Shown piece by piece: positions 1-11,478 of a DNA stretch of 64,000 nt. Origin of the DNA: Tamarix chinensis. Its lineage: Eukaryota > Streptophyta > Magnoliopsida > Caryophyllales > Tamaricaceae. The stretch's first letter is position 1. Each line of letters begins with the position of its first letter. Both the position numbers and the translations under genes were made by a program. The DNA is taken from NCBI GenBank assembly GCA_030549775.1, contig CM060173.1, positions 63,616,367 to 63,680,366 of the forward strand, in the 5' to 3' direction. Under the pieces are notes generated by a model. That model searched no databases. It was not told where the DNA came from and saw only the letters and a list, made by a program, of their open reading frames with translations.

Positions 1-1092
1 AATATGCTATCTATAGAGTAATGTCAAATAATAACTCTTGATTGCTCTAGATGTTTTTTTACCTAATTAATTTAGAGTATTATTAGTATACCAATCTTCG
101 AACATAATGTGTCAAAACTCATATATGATGACGATATATATTTCTTTAACTTAGCATGTTCACTTTTTGCCCTACGATTAAAATTTCAAAATATACGTAA
201 TGGTTAATTGTTAGTTAGTAATAAGTTAAATGACAATGAATATCTACAACAACAAAAATATACCTATTAGTCATATGAGTGTTAAAGTGAATAATTTTGT
301 CAATCCATACTGAAATAAACCTCTCCTTATATGTATTCAATCGGGTATCATATACATATTGTAAAAGATGTGGAAATCTTACCCATTGGTCACTTATAAG
401 TAGAAACTCGATCTCATGCATCTCAATTGTGGTATCTTGTACAATCTTCCTCCAACCTCCTAAGAAACATTCTCCTATTGCTATACTTCCCATATAATTT
501 AAAGCATAAGAGAGAACATTCTTACTAATGTGTCATCTATATAAAAAGGGTGAGGCATTAGAAAATCCCTTTGTCATTGTTTGTGTTAATCCTAAATCTC
601 CATCATTGATCACCACATTTGGTTCATGGGACTCCATCAATCTCTTTACCTTATCAAGCACTCATTCATAGTTATCTTCCTTTTCCTTTATCATAAGTGC
701 CAAGGCAATGTTATAATTCTTACCATTAGACACACAACTAATAGCCTCCAATAAAGGAAGATTATACTTATTGGTTTTGTATGTACAATCCAAACAAATG
801 ATATATGGAAACAAATGCAACAAAGCAATATAATTCGGGTGTGCAAATACAATATCACTAACTATATGAAAATTAGGAAACCGACAATGCCATGAATGGT
901 ATTCGTTGGTTTCCATAAAGTGAAATATCTATTGCATGACTGTACATCCCATCAAGCTTTGTAACTTGAATTTATGTCTAGCATTGTAAGGTATCCTAAG
1001 TATTGTAGTATTATCCCCATCACCCCGTTCCAACTTATTTATAATCTCCCTTGGTTTGAAATTTATCTGGGTTAGCTCGTGCACAAACCTAT
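1..1092 (-). pseudogene. FAR1/MULE transposase pseudogene, C-terminal part (continues off the left edge)
   Basis: Read on the minus strand, one frame runs from 1092 to 264 with FAR1-related MULE transposase signatures in order: RFVHELTQINFKPREI at the solo-LTR junction, PYNARHKFKL, then the MULE core with FPNFHIV, FAHPNYIALLHLFP, LDCTYKTNKYNLPLLE and EKEDNYE, then PNVVINDGDL, RxHISKNVLS and ERFISVWIDK. In-frame stops lie at 929-931, 662-664 and 533-535. The last replaces the W of the RWHISKN signature, a TGG to TGA change. A GT-AG intron of 92 bp (172-263) joins TNR to AKSEHAKLKKY, which continues toward position 1. This is a MULE/FAR1-family transposase by motif order. It is not a functional FAR1 transcription factor, because the frame is broken several times. 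The N-terminal part lies at 5840-6225 beyond an LTR insertion. Confidence 0.88.
172..263 (-). other. Retained GT-AG intron in the MULE transposase pseudogene
   Basis: On the minus strand the exon ends AATAG, the intron starts GTATAT and ends ATCGTAG, and the next exon starts GGCAAAAAG. Removing the intron restores TNR-AKSEHAKLKKY, the expected TNRxESAHAxLKR block of MULE transposases. This argues for a DNA-level transposon copy rather than a retrocopy. Confidence 0.75.
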
Positions 1093-1552
1093 CGCAACAC
1101 CCCAAAATTCACTACTTTTTTTAAAGCAGAAGTAATTAAAATAGCAATACTTAAATTAAAACTCGTGAATTCTTGGGATGTTACCACCACACTTAGTACC
1201 AAACCGGTTCTCTCCGATCGTTTCAGTACCAAGTGCTAAGGCTAAGAAAAGATGCACAATCAATTATGCATCACGACAAACTAACTCCAAATAAGCATTA
1301 AATAGTTGTAAAACAAAATCAGAGTACGTGTAAAGAATTGTAATTCATTCCCAAAAGAGAAATAAGCTTACAACCGATAAAAGGCTCATTTAAAATACTC
1401 AATCGAGTAATAATTCATAAGAGGGTAAATTTGATACACAAGAAATAGCATAATGAAATAAAATCACATGAAGAGAAAAATACGGCCACGACACTCTTGA
1501 AATTTGAGCCAAAACATGCTCAACACTCAACCCCGCCGGATGTCTCGCCCAC

Positions 1553-1641
1553 CTGCACAAAGTCAGAAGGGCATACTACTTGTGGGAATAAGCAGTACCC
1601 ATGAAAATGGTGATCAGTACGCTACATAATGAGTAAGGTAA
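1553..1641 (-). repeat. Conserved LTR box (copy 1)
   Basis: Contains CCTGCACAA, AAGTCAGAAGGGC, CAGTACGCTACATAATGAG and TAAGG in the same order as the box at 40709-40798 in the sister LTR. It lies about 460-550 bp from the U5-side end. Confidence 0.7.
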
Positions 1642-1849
1642 TCGAGCACTAAGGCCAACACATAACAACACATAAATAATGCAGAATAATAATAGAGCAT
1701 AAGACCAACATGATAACATAAATACATATGACCATCCAAGTAAAAGTACAAAGGCCCATATATAATCCGATTCAATTACTTAATTAATCTCTGATAAGAA
1801 GTCGAGTCACACCATGCTTTTTATCAAATCCACACGAGTACGGGAACCC

Positions 1850-2200
1850 TACTATTATAGCTAATGGACTGAAAACACATAGGACATCATGCCCTAACCA
1901 CTATTATTCGTCGGTGGACCGGTCTCTAGGATACCGCAGTACGTGGCCACTATTATTCGCCGGTGGACCGGTCTAGCCCCTTCTCGCATGGTGTTCTACT
2001 ATAAGTAATTAGTGTCTTTCCCATGTCTTGGTACAAATATGTTTGGTTTTGTTGAGCACGGAATCCCCCACTATTATAGCCGGTAGACCGAAAACGTATA
2101 GGTACAAAGCCTGACTACTATTATTACCGGTGGACCAGTTACACATAGAGCATCATCCCTAACCACTATTATTCACCGGTGGACCGGTCTAGGCCCGGCT
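1850..2200. repeat. Degenerate minisatellite with CCGGTGGACCGG units
   Basis: CACTATTAT...CCGGTGGACCGG recurs about five times here (for example near 1900, 1950, 2075, 2135 and 2165). The core is an inverted repeat: CCGGT, a GG spacer, then ACCGG. The array sits at the same relative place as the 54-bp array at 40969-41395. Confidence 0.75.
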
Positions 2201-2789
2201 CAACATCTTCCACTTTACGTGATTAATGTTTTAAGTATCTTATTCAGAAGCTTTCATGCATGAATCATTCCCTTTACACTTCACACATCACAAATTATAA
2301 AATTCCACAATCATAATTACACTTTAATCACCAAATACACATGATAACACAAAAACTCTAAGCAGCCACAACAAACCCTAATTGTCCACACAAACCCTAG
2401 CTCGATCTCCTATGCACCCTTATATTGCTCCACATACTATTTTTCACCCAAAGTGTTTAAACACCTAAACAACACTTACATTACCTTCCACACATCCCAA
2501 TTCAACTTTTCATATGTAAATTTCACTCCCATGCAAACGTTACACATCCCATGCAACCATTCAAAATTTTCATGCGAAACCCTAAAACTCCCACATGAAA
2601 CCCTAAATTCAACCATATAAACCCTAGGTCCATCCATGCACAACCCTAGATTCCACCATACAAAACCCAAGAATCCTCAATTCAAAACCCAAGATTCAAT
2701 CCACACAAAACCCAAGGTTAGATTCCACCATACAACACCATAAAATCCGCCATGCAAAACCCTAAGCCTATCCATATCAAACCCTAGTT

Positions 2790-3160
2790 TAGATTCTCTC
2801 ATATAAAACCACATATTAGATTCTCCCATATAAAACCATAAATTAGATTCTCCCATATAAAACCATAAATTAAAGTCTCCCATATAAAACCGTAAATTAT
2901 ATTCTCCCATACAAAACCATAAATTAAATTCTCCCATATAAAACAATAAATTATATTCTCCCATATAACATCATAAATTAGATTCTCCCACATAACACCA
3001 TAAATTAGATTCTCCCATACAAACCATAAATTAGATTCTCCCATATAATATCATAATTTACATTCTCCCATACAACATCATAATTTAGATTCTCCCATAT
3101 AACATCATAAGTTAGATTCTCCCACATAACACCATAAATTAATTCCTCTCACACAAAACC
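2790..3160. repeat. 27-bp minisatellite inside solo LTR copy 1
   Basis: About thirteen imperfect units of the type ATTCTCCCATATAAAACC plus a spacer (CATAAATTAG). The 27-bp period equals nine codons, so the minus strand shows open frames with a repeating MGESNLWFY-like peptide. These frames are products of the repeat, not genes. Confidence 0.85.
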
Positions 3161-3689
3161 ATGCAAAACCATAAATTAGATTCTTCCACACGAAATCATA
3201 AATTAGATTCTTCCACATGAAACCCTAATTTCCCCATTTTTATTCCTCCACTCATAGATCATTAAATACTTAAGTCAACTCATTTCCCCTTTAGTCAACT
3301 TACTTCCCATTTTCTATTTTCAACCTGTTTCCCACACAATATCACTTTTATACATCCTCACATGCATGACTTATAGGGTCACAACACAAATCACCACATA
3401 TACATAATACACATGCCATGCAAATATACAAAAACATACTTCAATTCCACATCATACCATATACGACATAATTAATAATGATAAACCTATGATACATAGC
3501 ATGCGAAGCACATAATGCATATAAGTACACAAAAGGCCTTAGCACCCCTTACCTAAAACAACACTAGTCTTGGAGCACGCTCCTACGCTTCCTTAGGGCT
3601 TTGACTGGTCTCACTTATTATGAGGGAAAAACTAAAAATTAGACTCCCTCTTACTAAAAATACTATTAAAATACTAACTTATTCTAAGA

Positions 3690-4215
3690 CTAGGCTTTTG
3701 ATAAAATTCTAAAATAATAATAGCAAAAATACCAAAAATAATATCAATATTAATATTAACAAGAATAATAAAAATAGTAACAATAATAATAAACAGGGCA
3801 TTATTACAAAACATAGTGAAATAAGGGCTTCGACCCCTTTACCAAAATAATACTAATAATAATATTAGTAAAATAAATAACCAAATTTAGTAATAATAAT
3901 AATGATGAAATAATAATAATAATAATAACAATAATAGCAAAACTAATAGTACAATAGTTTTAATAATAATAATGGAATAATAGTAATAACAATTTCGAAA
4001 TAGTAAAAATAAAAATAATTATAATTATAATAATAATAACATATTAATATTAATATTAATAATAGTAATAATTGAAATAATAAGAATAATAATAATAATA
4101 ATCGAAAATAAAATACAATAGGGCTTCCGCCCTCAACAGAAATAATAATAAAAACGTTAATACCAATAATAATAATAATACATAATAATAATAATAATAA
4201 TAATAATAGTATTTA
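3690..4215. repeat. AAT/TAA-rich microsatellite tract
   Basis: Long runs of TAATAATAA with interruptions inside solo LTR copy 1. The counterpart in copy 3 lies at about 42930-43500. Confidence 0.85.
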
Positions 4216-4870
4216 TATTCAAATAAATGAAATAAAATAAATTAAGGCTTATAAAAATAGGAAAATAGGGTTGAGAGGGTTCAGGGTTCAACCTTAGGCT
4301 GGAGGGGATGAGCGGCACTGGCGGTGGTGCACGGAGGCGGCGGCGGTGGCCGGAAAAAGGGAAGAAAAGGGTAAAAGTTGAACACTGAAAAAAAGATAGG
4401 GAGAATTAAGGTGTTTAAGACTGCCCAGAGGGAGAGGAGTAGAATGACGGTAGCGGCGCATGGCGGCGGAGGTGGTGGCCGAATGGAGGAGAAGAAGAGA
4501 AAGACAGAAGGAGAGGGAGGGAGAAAAGAAAGGTAAAGGAGGGACTACAACACAATTTGGGAGGTGAAAGGAGTGGCGGAAGCGATAGAAGCGGCGGAAT
4601 AGGTGGCTAAGGGTGGTGTAAAGGGCGGCGAAGGTGGAGAAATAGGTTGATGAGGAGGGCTACTTCGCACAACCTCAACAGCTTGTGTAGGAAGAATCGA
4701 GGGAGGGGGAGGCACAGTTAGTTATAGGGCGGTGCAAGGATGAGTTGGGTGGCCAGAACGGGCGACGAAGTTGGCTAAAGGCGGAGGAACTAGCGTGTGA
4801 AATGGCGGCGGTGGCAAGTTCAGAAATTTCTAGGTAGAATTCAAAAGCTCGACACAGGCTATTATGGGGG

Positions 4871-4879
4871 TATTTATAG
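4871..4879 (-). promoter_or_regulatory. TATA box of solo LTR copy 1
   Basis: The minus strand reads CTATAAATACCCC. The same CTATAAATA with C/G-rich flank occurs in two sister LTRs, at 959 bp (copy 3) and 738 bp (copy 2) from the right end, against 960 bp here. It is probably the U3 promoter; no activity can be shown from sequence alone. Confidence 0.65.
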
Positions 4880-5839
4880 ACTTAGAGGGGAGGTTAGGAT
4901 TATGTGGGTCGGTAAGGGGATAAAGAAAGTAGGGTTAGGGTCATCGGCGAAGATCAAGAAGACGTGGCAAGGTGTGGCTGGCTGGGAGAAGGGGAAACGC
5001 ATGAGAAAAGGGAGTGTTGATTGGGTCAAAATGGCCAGCGAGTCAAGGGGAAGAGAGGGGAAGGAGAATGGCTGGTCAAAATGGGCGAGATCGGCGGTGA
5101 AAAACTTGGGCGATGGCGGCGAAGTTACAAGTGCAGCGCCGTCGATGGAGGAAGAAGAAAGAAGAAGATGGGGGGCTGGACCGGGCGGCCGGGAAAGAAA
5201 AGAGGGGAGATCGGGCTGACCGGGCGGCAACGGTTAAGGTTCATTAATAAAATAACGCGTTTTGGGTAAAAAAAAAAGAATAAACACGACGCGCTAGCTA
5301 CCGAAGGAAGAAGAGAAGAAAGAAACAGAAGTGGGCAGTGGGAAGAAAGCATAAAATGGGTCGCGGCCAGGCCCAACTCGGGAAGAAGGTAAGGAAGAAA
5401 AGAAGAAGAAAGAAAAAGAAAGAAAAAGGAATAAAGAAAAAGGAAAAGAGAAAATAATTAGGTTGGGTATTTAAATTAATTAAAATATTTGGAATATTTA
5501 AATAAAATAATATTTAAATCCCTTTTTAGGCTAATTTAGGATTTTTAAAAGATTTTTCATAAATTCTATTTTAATTAGCAAAACACCTTAAATTTCTCCA
5601 ATTAAATTATTAATAAAATTAATATTAATTTGGAATTATTTTATCCTTCTTATGTTAAATAAAATAATTTATTTAATTAATAGCTAAAATGCCAAAACTT
5701 TTCTAATAAAAATTATTTATTATTTTATTCTTAAATAGACCTAATTAATTTCCTTTTATTTTAATAAAAATAATTTATTTTCATAATAAAATATTATTTA
5801 AATGTAATTTTTAAAATTAGAAATTTTTGGGGCATTTTA

Positions 5840-6225
5840 CTTATATTTTTCTAGAGATAATCAACAAGAAAACACATACACTTGCATATACTTACTTAAT
5901 CTATGATTATGAATTCTATATTCTACCAATAGTCTCCAACAACTACAAGTATCTTCTCTTCCACAAATCCTGAATTTACAACCACACTTTTTGGTTACAG
6001 TAGATCAATCACTTTAAGGATTCACCAAAGGATATCTTCTATATACACCACCTCTTTCACAATATATCCAAACTCTACCTTTTTTTGACCTCACAATACC
6101 TAAAACCATATTATATGGCCTTCAAATTTCTTTGATCCACCCAATTAATGACTCATGGTCATTAAAAATCTTATCTATAGCAAATAATCCACTCCAATCA
6201 GTATCAACTAGATCTTGATTATGTA
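5840..6225 (-). pseudogene. FAR1/MULE transposase pseudogene, N-terminal FAR1-type zinc domain
   Basis: The minus strand encodes DLVDTDWSGLF, FNDHESLIGWIKEI, GIVRSKKGR and YCERGGVYRR. After a frameshift it gives KCGCKFRICGREDTCSCW and YRIHNHRLSKYMQ. The C-x-C...H-N-H pattern is the FAR1 (WRKY-GCM1-like) zinc cluster found at the N-terminus of MULE transposases. The sequence runs to LSLEKY at 5842, and the next residues, RFVHELTQINF, are found at 1092 on the other side of the solo LTR. One TGA splits KEI and RPYN, and another follows YVFSC. This is the start-side half of the pseudogene at 1-1092. Ancestral transposase family is clear; the true start codon is not. Confidence 0.85.
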
Positions 6226-6816
6226 ATTAATATTCAAAATATGAAATTATAAGTAATACATAAATATAAAAATGAATACAAAAAAAATATGGAATAAGGA
6301 TTTTCGGGTAATTCACCAGCTATTGCTTAAAAGTGACAGATAATGCCTTAAAAGATTTTACCATCTACCTAATAAATTACCTATTAATATTAGGGAATGA
6401 TGGGTGAGCTTCCTGACAGAGTTAGTTTATGACAAGAAATTGATCGATCAAACATTCCTTGTAATGGGTGAATCACCTGTCATCTCTACTTTATAACAGA
6501 TGATTTTCCCGTTAGCTTAGAGTTTTTACGGATCAATTACCTGTCACACCAAAAAAAAAAAAATTTTCTTTACTATTATTTCGTCAAGTTCTTCTTCGCT
6601 AAAAAAATTGTTAAATTCATTATATTCTTCTATAATTATTGTATTCAAGGTTGAAAAAAATATAAAAATTTATGTGATTAATTGATGGGAAGATAGATAA
6701 AAGAGAGTTAAGAAGAGGTAATTAATAAATGAAAGAGTCAAATATGCATATAAAAAAATAACCCCTTTACAGGTGTACCTTCTAAAAAGAAGCTTATATA
6801 TAACAACACCCTTGGA
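6226..6816. other. Non-coding AT-rich stretch between MULE and PIF elements
   Basis: I see no open frame with homology. It may hold the 5' leader and terminal repeat of the MULE, but I could not find a matching left terminal repeat because the MULE runs off the window. Confidence 0.4.
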
Positions 6817-6899
6817 GGGTGTTTGTTTAGTAGGAATAGAGAGTTAGGGAATAGGAATATAGAATGAGATTTAAAATATTCTTTATTTTTTTAGAGGGA

Positions 6900-8600
6900 A
6901 TTTTAAGGAATTATATATGAAAATTAAAAAGACTAAAATAAACCTTATAACAACTTCCTGTGTATATATGCTTTTGTCGTTAGTTTTCATGCTCCGTCAC
7001 TACTATTTCGTTTCTTCTTCTTCCAACATGTATCTACTTATTTTTTTGGATCTCCATCAACTAAGTAAGTTTTGTATTTTTTTTTGCTTTATTTTGCTAC
7101 TATTATGTAATTTATTTTTGCTATATTATATTTTGGTGGTGTCAATAAGATGAAAGGTAGTACTATGCCCTTGAAATCTTGAATTTGCACCAAGCACTTT
7201 GTTAAACAAGTTAGGCAATCTGTGTTGTATCTACATGCTTTCCTCAATCATTACATTGGTTCATCCTTTAACCAACTAAGAATTTTGAGGACTAATATAA
7301 CTTCCTTTGTTTCATTTCTACAATTATCTAATATATTTGACCACATTGGATTGTTTAGTAGCAATTTAGGTATTCAAGCAATGATTGCATAAGGAAGCAT
7401 CTAATACCAAATTATTTGGTACTTGCAACATTCATGTGTATATTTCCATGTCAACATACATTAATTTGGTGCTGAAATTTTGGTATAAAAACATTATTCA
7501 CCACATTGAATGGTGTATGTTGTAAAAGTTAGCAATTTTTGTTTCAAAACTAAATAATATATTTACATGTGGCCAAGTTCTGATATAGATTAAATAAGCT
7601 TGTGGGTCATCAACAACTGTGTAGAAAGAAACCATATGACATGTTTCAACTATCCTCTTGATCTTACACATAATGAGGTACAATAATTCCATAAAAATTA
7701 TGGAAAGATCCATCACTTGAGTGATTTTTCTTTGAGGATAGATTGGCCTACGCCTCGTTTGTATGTTGATATACAAATTAGGCAAATATTCATATGAATA
7801 CCTGGATGTGTGTTTTTGTAAATTGTTTTTTTTACTCTTCTATATGTAGTATTTATCACATTATTTATTCAATACCATGTGTAGTACTTTGTGCATTTTT
7901 TCCTTTCTGCATATTGGTTTTGAGTACTTTGTGCATTTTTTCCTTTTTTTGTGAGCAACAAGTTTCTTTTAATTATTTTTTTCAAGAAAAAAAAACATTT
8001 TTGTCCTCATCCTTTAAATTTGAGTTGTATGTAGCTTGTGGTAGTTCAAATTATGCATGTACTAGTGACGGCCTTTTATATTTTGATAAGGTACAAAGCC
8101 CTACCTTAGTGATAAATAGTTACCTACACATGCATGTTGTCATCTCTGCTTGTTATAGGTGGGCTCTTTGTCACTATTTATTATCCCTTAGCATTAAGCT
8201 TAATTGTTGCATAATGATATCATAGAAATAATGTCAAAGAGATGGTTTAAATGATGACATGATAGAACTACTTGGCAATTAATGTTATGGTTCAAAGAGT
8301 CTAGGGATAGAGTGAACTTGGAGTCCTCATTTTTCTGTAAAATAACCAATGAATTTGTTATGTTCATAAATGGGTATATAGTCATCGGATTTTTTTAGTA
8401 AGAAAAAAAAAGGATTTGTCATGAAAGAAACATACCTTAATTAGTTGTTTTCATCTATGTAGCACATAAGAAAAATATTTAGTTCAACATCTTCCATACA
8501 TGAATCTTAATATTTACTTGAAGTATGCATATCTAAGTTATTTTAATATATAATATGTTGGTTCCTTTAAATGATAGGTATATACAAAAAGAATGGAGAA
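6900..8600. other. Non-coding 5' region of the PIF element
   Basis: AT-rich with no recognisable protein. A 24-bp perfect direct repeat at offset 40 (7883-7906 and 7923-7946, beginning AGTACTTTGTGC) is the only local structure. The longest frame (7794-8225, 143 codons) is dominated by poly-T-derived F, S and C residues and is not credible. Confidence 0.4.
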
Positions 8601-8602
8601 TT

Positions 8603-8940
8603 TTTCAATATCAAAATGCATCATGGGGCTCTTTTTTAGAGAATGGTGCATTAATTATTTTGGACGTTAATTCACCTTTTTTTTTCAGAATAATGACATT
8701 GATCGAATGTCATATTTTGAGCTAGTGGACATGGATAGAGGTGTAGGTTTTAATGACGGTGATACACTATACTATACCATCTCTGGCTATAGTCTTAATG
8801 TTGGCATAGACCATGTCCATAATGATCAACATGTCTTAAAGATGTTGAAGTATGTCAAGTCAAACACATAATTGGATATTTATATCTAACATGTTGTTCA
8901 ATGTGGTGTTAATGGCAATACAATAACTTATGCAGTGGTT
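8603..8940 (+). pseudogene. PB1-like N-terminal transposase domain remnant
   Basis: Codons around 8603-8635 read FFNIKMHHG. After a frameshift, 8694 onward reads NDIDRMSYFELVDMDRGVG, DGDTLYYTI, NDQHVLKMLKYVKSN and LDIYI. This matches the PB1-like domain (IKIHHGG...YVEH pattern) found at the N-terminus of many plant MULE/CACTA-associated proteins. TAA and TAA interrupt it near the end. It is not a normal component of PIF/Harbinger elements, so it may be a separate insertion or captured sequence. The family call rests on pattern memory. Confidence 0.55.
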
Positions 8941-9746
8941 CAATATGTCGATGTGGATAATGTATTTTTTTCTTTTATATTTACAATGTAATAGAATGCT
9001 GATGAATATATGTTGTGTATGTGTTCTTTAATATCATGTTTTTCCCTCATCATATGTTTTTGTGCTTATATATTATAGATTTGACCTACTTTTGTGTTTG
9101 TTGTACTTTTTCTATGTGAATTATGTATTTATATATCTATATTTTCTCTTTAGTTGCTTGTACACTATATTTTAAAATTATATTTATGCATATCAAAAAA
9201 TGATATTGAAAGTTATTAATTTCATTCACAGACATGACACGTTTACCAACAACAAATGGGGAATTTTCTATCTTGAGATGATGTAGGATACAAAAAATTG
9301 CTATTGTTATATGTTTATATGACTATGTTGATGATTTTAATGAGGAAGCATAGGCATAAGATTGTTAGAGAGCCTTCTTGGTGTGATCCAATTATTTGGG
9401 AGAAACATTTGTATGACATGATAACTAGTAGTGATAAACTTTGTATTGAGCAACTTAGGATACATAGGTGATCCTTTGGGATTTTATGCTATTTGGTGCA
9501 ACAAATCAAAGGTTTGATAGATACGAAAAACATGAGTGTGGAGGAAATGGTTGTTATATTTTTCATGCAGTTGCATATGATGAGAAAAATCAAGAGATAA
9601 ATTTTTATTTTTAGTAATCCCAAGAGATAATAATTAGACATTTTCATAATGTTTTTAGGGCAATTTCAAAGCTTTGGAGGGCATTGCTTAAGATACCTCA
9701 ACCAATCCCTAATGATTATGCATATGAAAGGTGGAATTAGTTTAAA

Positions 9747-9839
9747 GTAAAATTTTAAAATTTGTATTATTTATGACATTGAACTTTCATATTTTTATAC
9801 GGTTATAAGGATTTAATAAACATGTCATTTGTAATATAG
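9747..9839 (+). other. Retained intron 1 of the PIF transposase
   Basis: Starts GTAAAATTTT and ends TTTGTAATATAG. Splicing joins FK to NCVGALDRTYI, the expected conserved block. Confidence 0.7.
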
Positions 9840-10063
9840 AACTGTGTAGGTGCTTTGGATAGGACCTACATAAAATTTAATGTGTCTTATGTTGATAAGC
9901 CATGTTATAGATTAAGAAAGAATGATATAACAACAAATATTCTTTGTGTTTGTCCACTAGACAGGAAATTCATCTATGTATTAGCTAGTGGAAAGGATCT
10001 GCATTAGATGGAGGATACTTCGAGATGCTTTGTCAAGACCAAATGGTCTTAAGGTTTCTCATG

Positions 10064-10148
10064 GTAAGATATTCCATATGATTTGATATTTTATAGGATA
10101 TTTATTAAGGCGATACATAAATATGTATTTTAATGTATTTTATAATAG
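10064..10148 (+). other. Retained intron 2 of the PIF transposase
   Basis: CATG|GTAAGA ... ATAATAG|GTTGTTAT. Splicing gives H-G-C-Y-Y-L-V-D-A-G-Y in frame. Confidence 0.8.
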
Positions 10149-10858
10149 GTTGTTATTACCTTGTTGATGCTGGATACAATAATTATGAGGAACTTCTTGC
10201 TCTATATAGAAGTCAACGTTATCATCTACAAGAATGGATTAATCCACCAAAAAAAATTATTTAACATGAAGCATTCATCAACGAGAAATGTGATTGAGAG
10301 AACTTTTAGATTGTTGAAGTTACATTAGGGTATACTTGAAATCCTTCTTATTACTCTATTGAGAGAGATGTTGAGATAATTTTAGCATGCTGCTATCTTC
10401 ATAATCTCATTCGACAACAAATGAGTTTTAACCCATATGAAGAACAATTTGATGAATTTATACAACAACAAGAGCTAAATGAAAATGCAACTTATTCTAT
10501 GGAGCCATCCAAATAGTGGACTCAATGGATAGAGAGATTAGCTCAAGATATGAGGGATGCTTGGAGATTTAGAAGACGTAATGAATGGTATTTATGTTTC
10601 TGGCCCTCTCCATCCCCCAAAATTGTCGGAGTGCATAAGTTTCTTGTATATATTTGTTCTATATATTTAAACGATGTAGTTTTCTTTCCTTCATTTGATG
10701 ATATTGTTCATAATTTATATGAAATTGTTATGACACTAATATAAACTTTGGTTAGAATTATTTATAGTACTAGAGTTGGTTCGATTATATATTATTTATG
10801 TGTATTGTTATCCTTGTTTTATTAATGTATATGGTTTTTATGTTAAGTTGATATTTAT

Positions 10859-11076
10859 GTATTTGAACAAGATAAATGAGAATAGAAAACTACAAAATAA
10901 AAGAGAGAGAAGAATATGGATTGCGAAGGAGGAAGTATTATCGATTGATAATTTATATGATATGAATCATTCTAGTTTGAACGTGGACATGCGACACAAG
11001 AGAGGTTACGTAGTACACATAGAAAAGGAGATGAACAAAAAATTGCCGAATGTTGATCTACATATCAAAACAAAAG
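10859..11076 (+). pseudogene. PIF Myb/SANT-like ORF, N-terminal part
   Basis: Encodes RIWIAKEEVLSIDNLYDMNH, VDMRHKRGYVVHIEKEMNKK and LPNVDLHIKTK. This is the Myb/SANT-like DNA-binding start (WTAKEE...LLDILYDMN...GYKSGY...) of PIF/Harbinger accessory proteins. The W-x-A-K-E-E start is intact. The frame stops abruptly at the LTR target site and resumes at 17221 with VRILKK. The product partners the transposase and binds element ends. Confidence 0.82.
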
Positions 11077-11478
11077 TGTAATACCCCATATCTTTCAATT
11101 CAATTTTATTAAGCTTAATTATTTTATTAGCGTAATTTGATGCAAACATTTAATTATTTTAGTTTCGATTAATTTTATGGATTTATCAATGATTTTGAAT
11201 TTATATTTGAATTTAATTAATCATTGTCATTGTGAATCATTCTAGATAAATTCGTCCACGACCATAATTTTATTATATTCATATAATTTTAATTTTTGGT
11301 TAAAAACATGTATTTCCGTTCTTTCTCATATTTTAATTTTTAATAATTTAGATTTGTTTTTTTATTATAACTTTATCGTGTGATTACGACTTTATTTTGG
11401 AGTTATAATTTGTAAACGAAATATATTATTTAAATTATAAAATTTTCGTTTAAAATAGTCATATTTATTTTAATGATT

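Larger units (their letters stand above)
1093..5839 (-). repeat. Giant solo LTR, copy 1 (chromovirus-type gypsy family)
   Basis: The element starts CGCAACACCCC and ends GGGGCATTTTA, close to the TGTAACACC...GGGATGTTACA ends of the better copy at 40263-44792. It cleanly splits the MULE reading frame at 1092/5840. The flanks CCTAT (1088-1092) and CTTAT (5840-5844) match at four of five bases and look like a decayed target duplication. There is no gag or pol inside, only 4.7 kb of LTR-like sequence: a conserved box at 1553-1641, two minisatellites, an AAT-rich tract, a GA-rich stretch, and a minus-strand TATA box at 4871-4879, 960 bp from the right end. The TATA box and box order put U3 on the right, so the LTR reads on the minus strand. 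The start and end bases are decayed and may be off by one or two. Confidence 0.8.
9340..10520 (+). pseudogene. PIF/Harbinger DDE transposase (ALP1/DDE_Tnp_4-like) pseudogene
   Basis: Transposase blocks in order: REPSWCDPIIWE, LCIEQLRIHR, GLIDTKNMSVEEMVV, LWRALLKIPQPIPNDYAYE (near 9680), NCVGALDRTYIKFN carrying the first catalytic D, YRLRKNDITTNILCVC, KFIYVLA, then after an intron YYLVDAGYNNYEE carrying the second catalytic D, and NMKHSSTRNVIERTF with the catalytic E. Two GT-AG introns, 9747-9839 and 10064-10148, splice to FK-NCVGALD and SHG-CYYLVDAGY. Stops (for example HRxSFG and HxGILE) and frameshifts inactivate it. It normally acts in the nucleus with a Myb/SANT partner to cut the element ends. 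Confidence 0.88.

Noticed and set aside
2677..3044. Minus-strand frames with MGESNLWFY-type repeats
   Set aside because: Product of a 27-bp minisatellite; not a repeat protein gene.
4797..5376. Overlapping open frames on both strands
   Set aside because: GA/CT-rich LTR leader and U3 DNA; composition (K/G/R/E or S/P/L) explains the lack of stops.
7794..8225. 143-codon frame rich in F, S and C
   Set aside because: Poly-T-driven, contains a duplicated stretch and has no recognisable domain.
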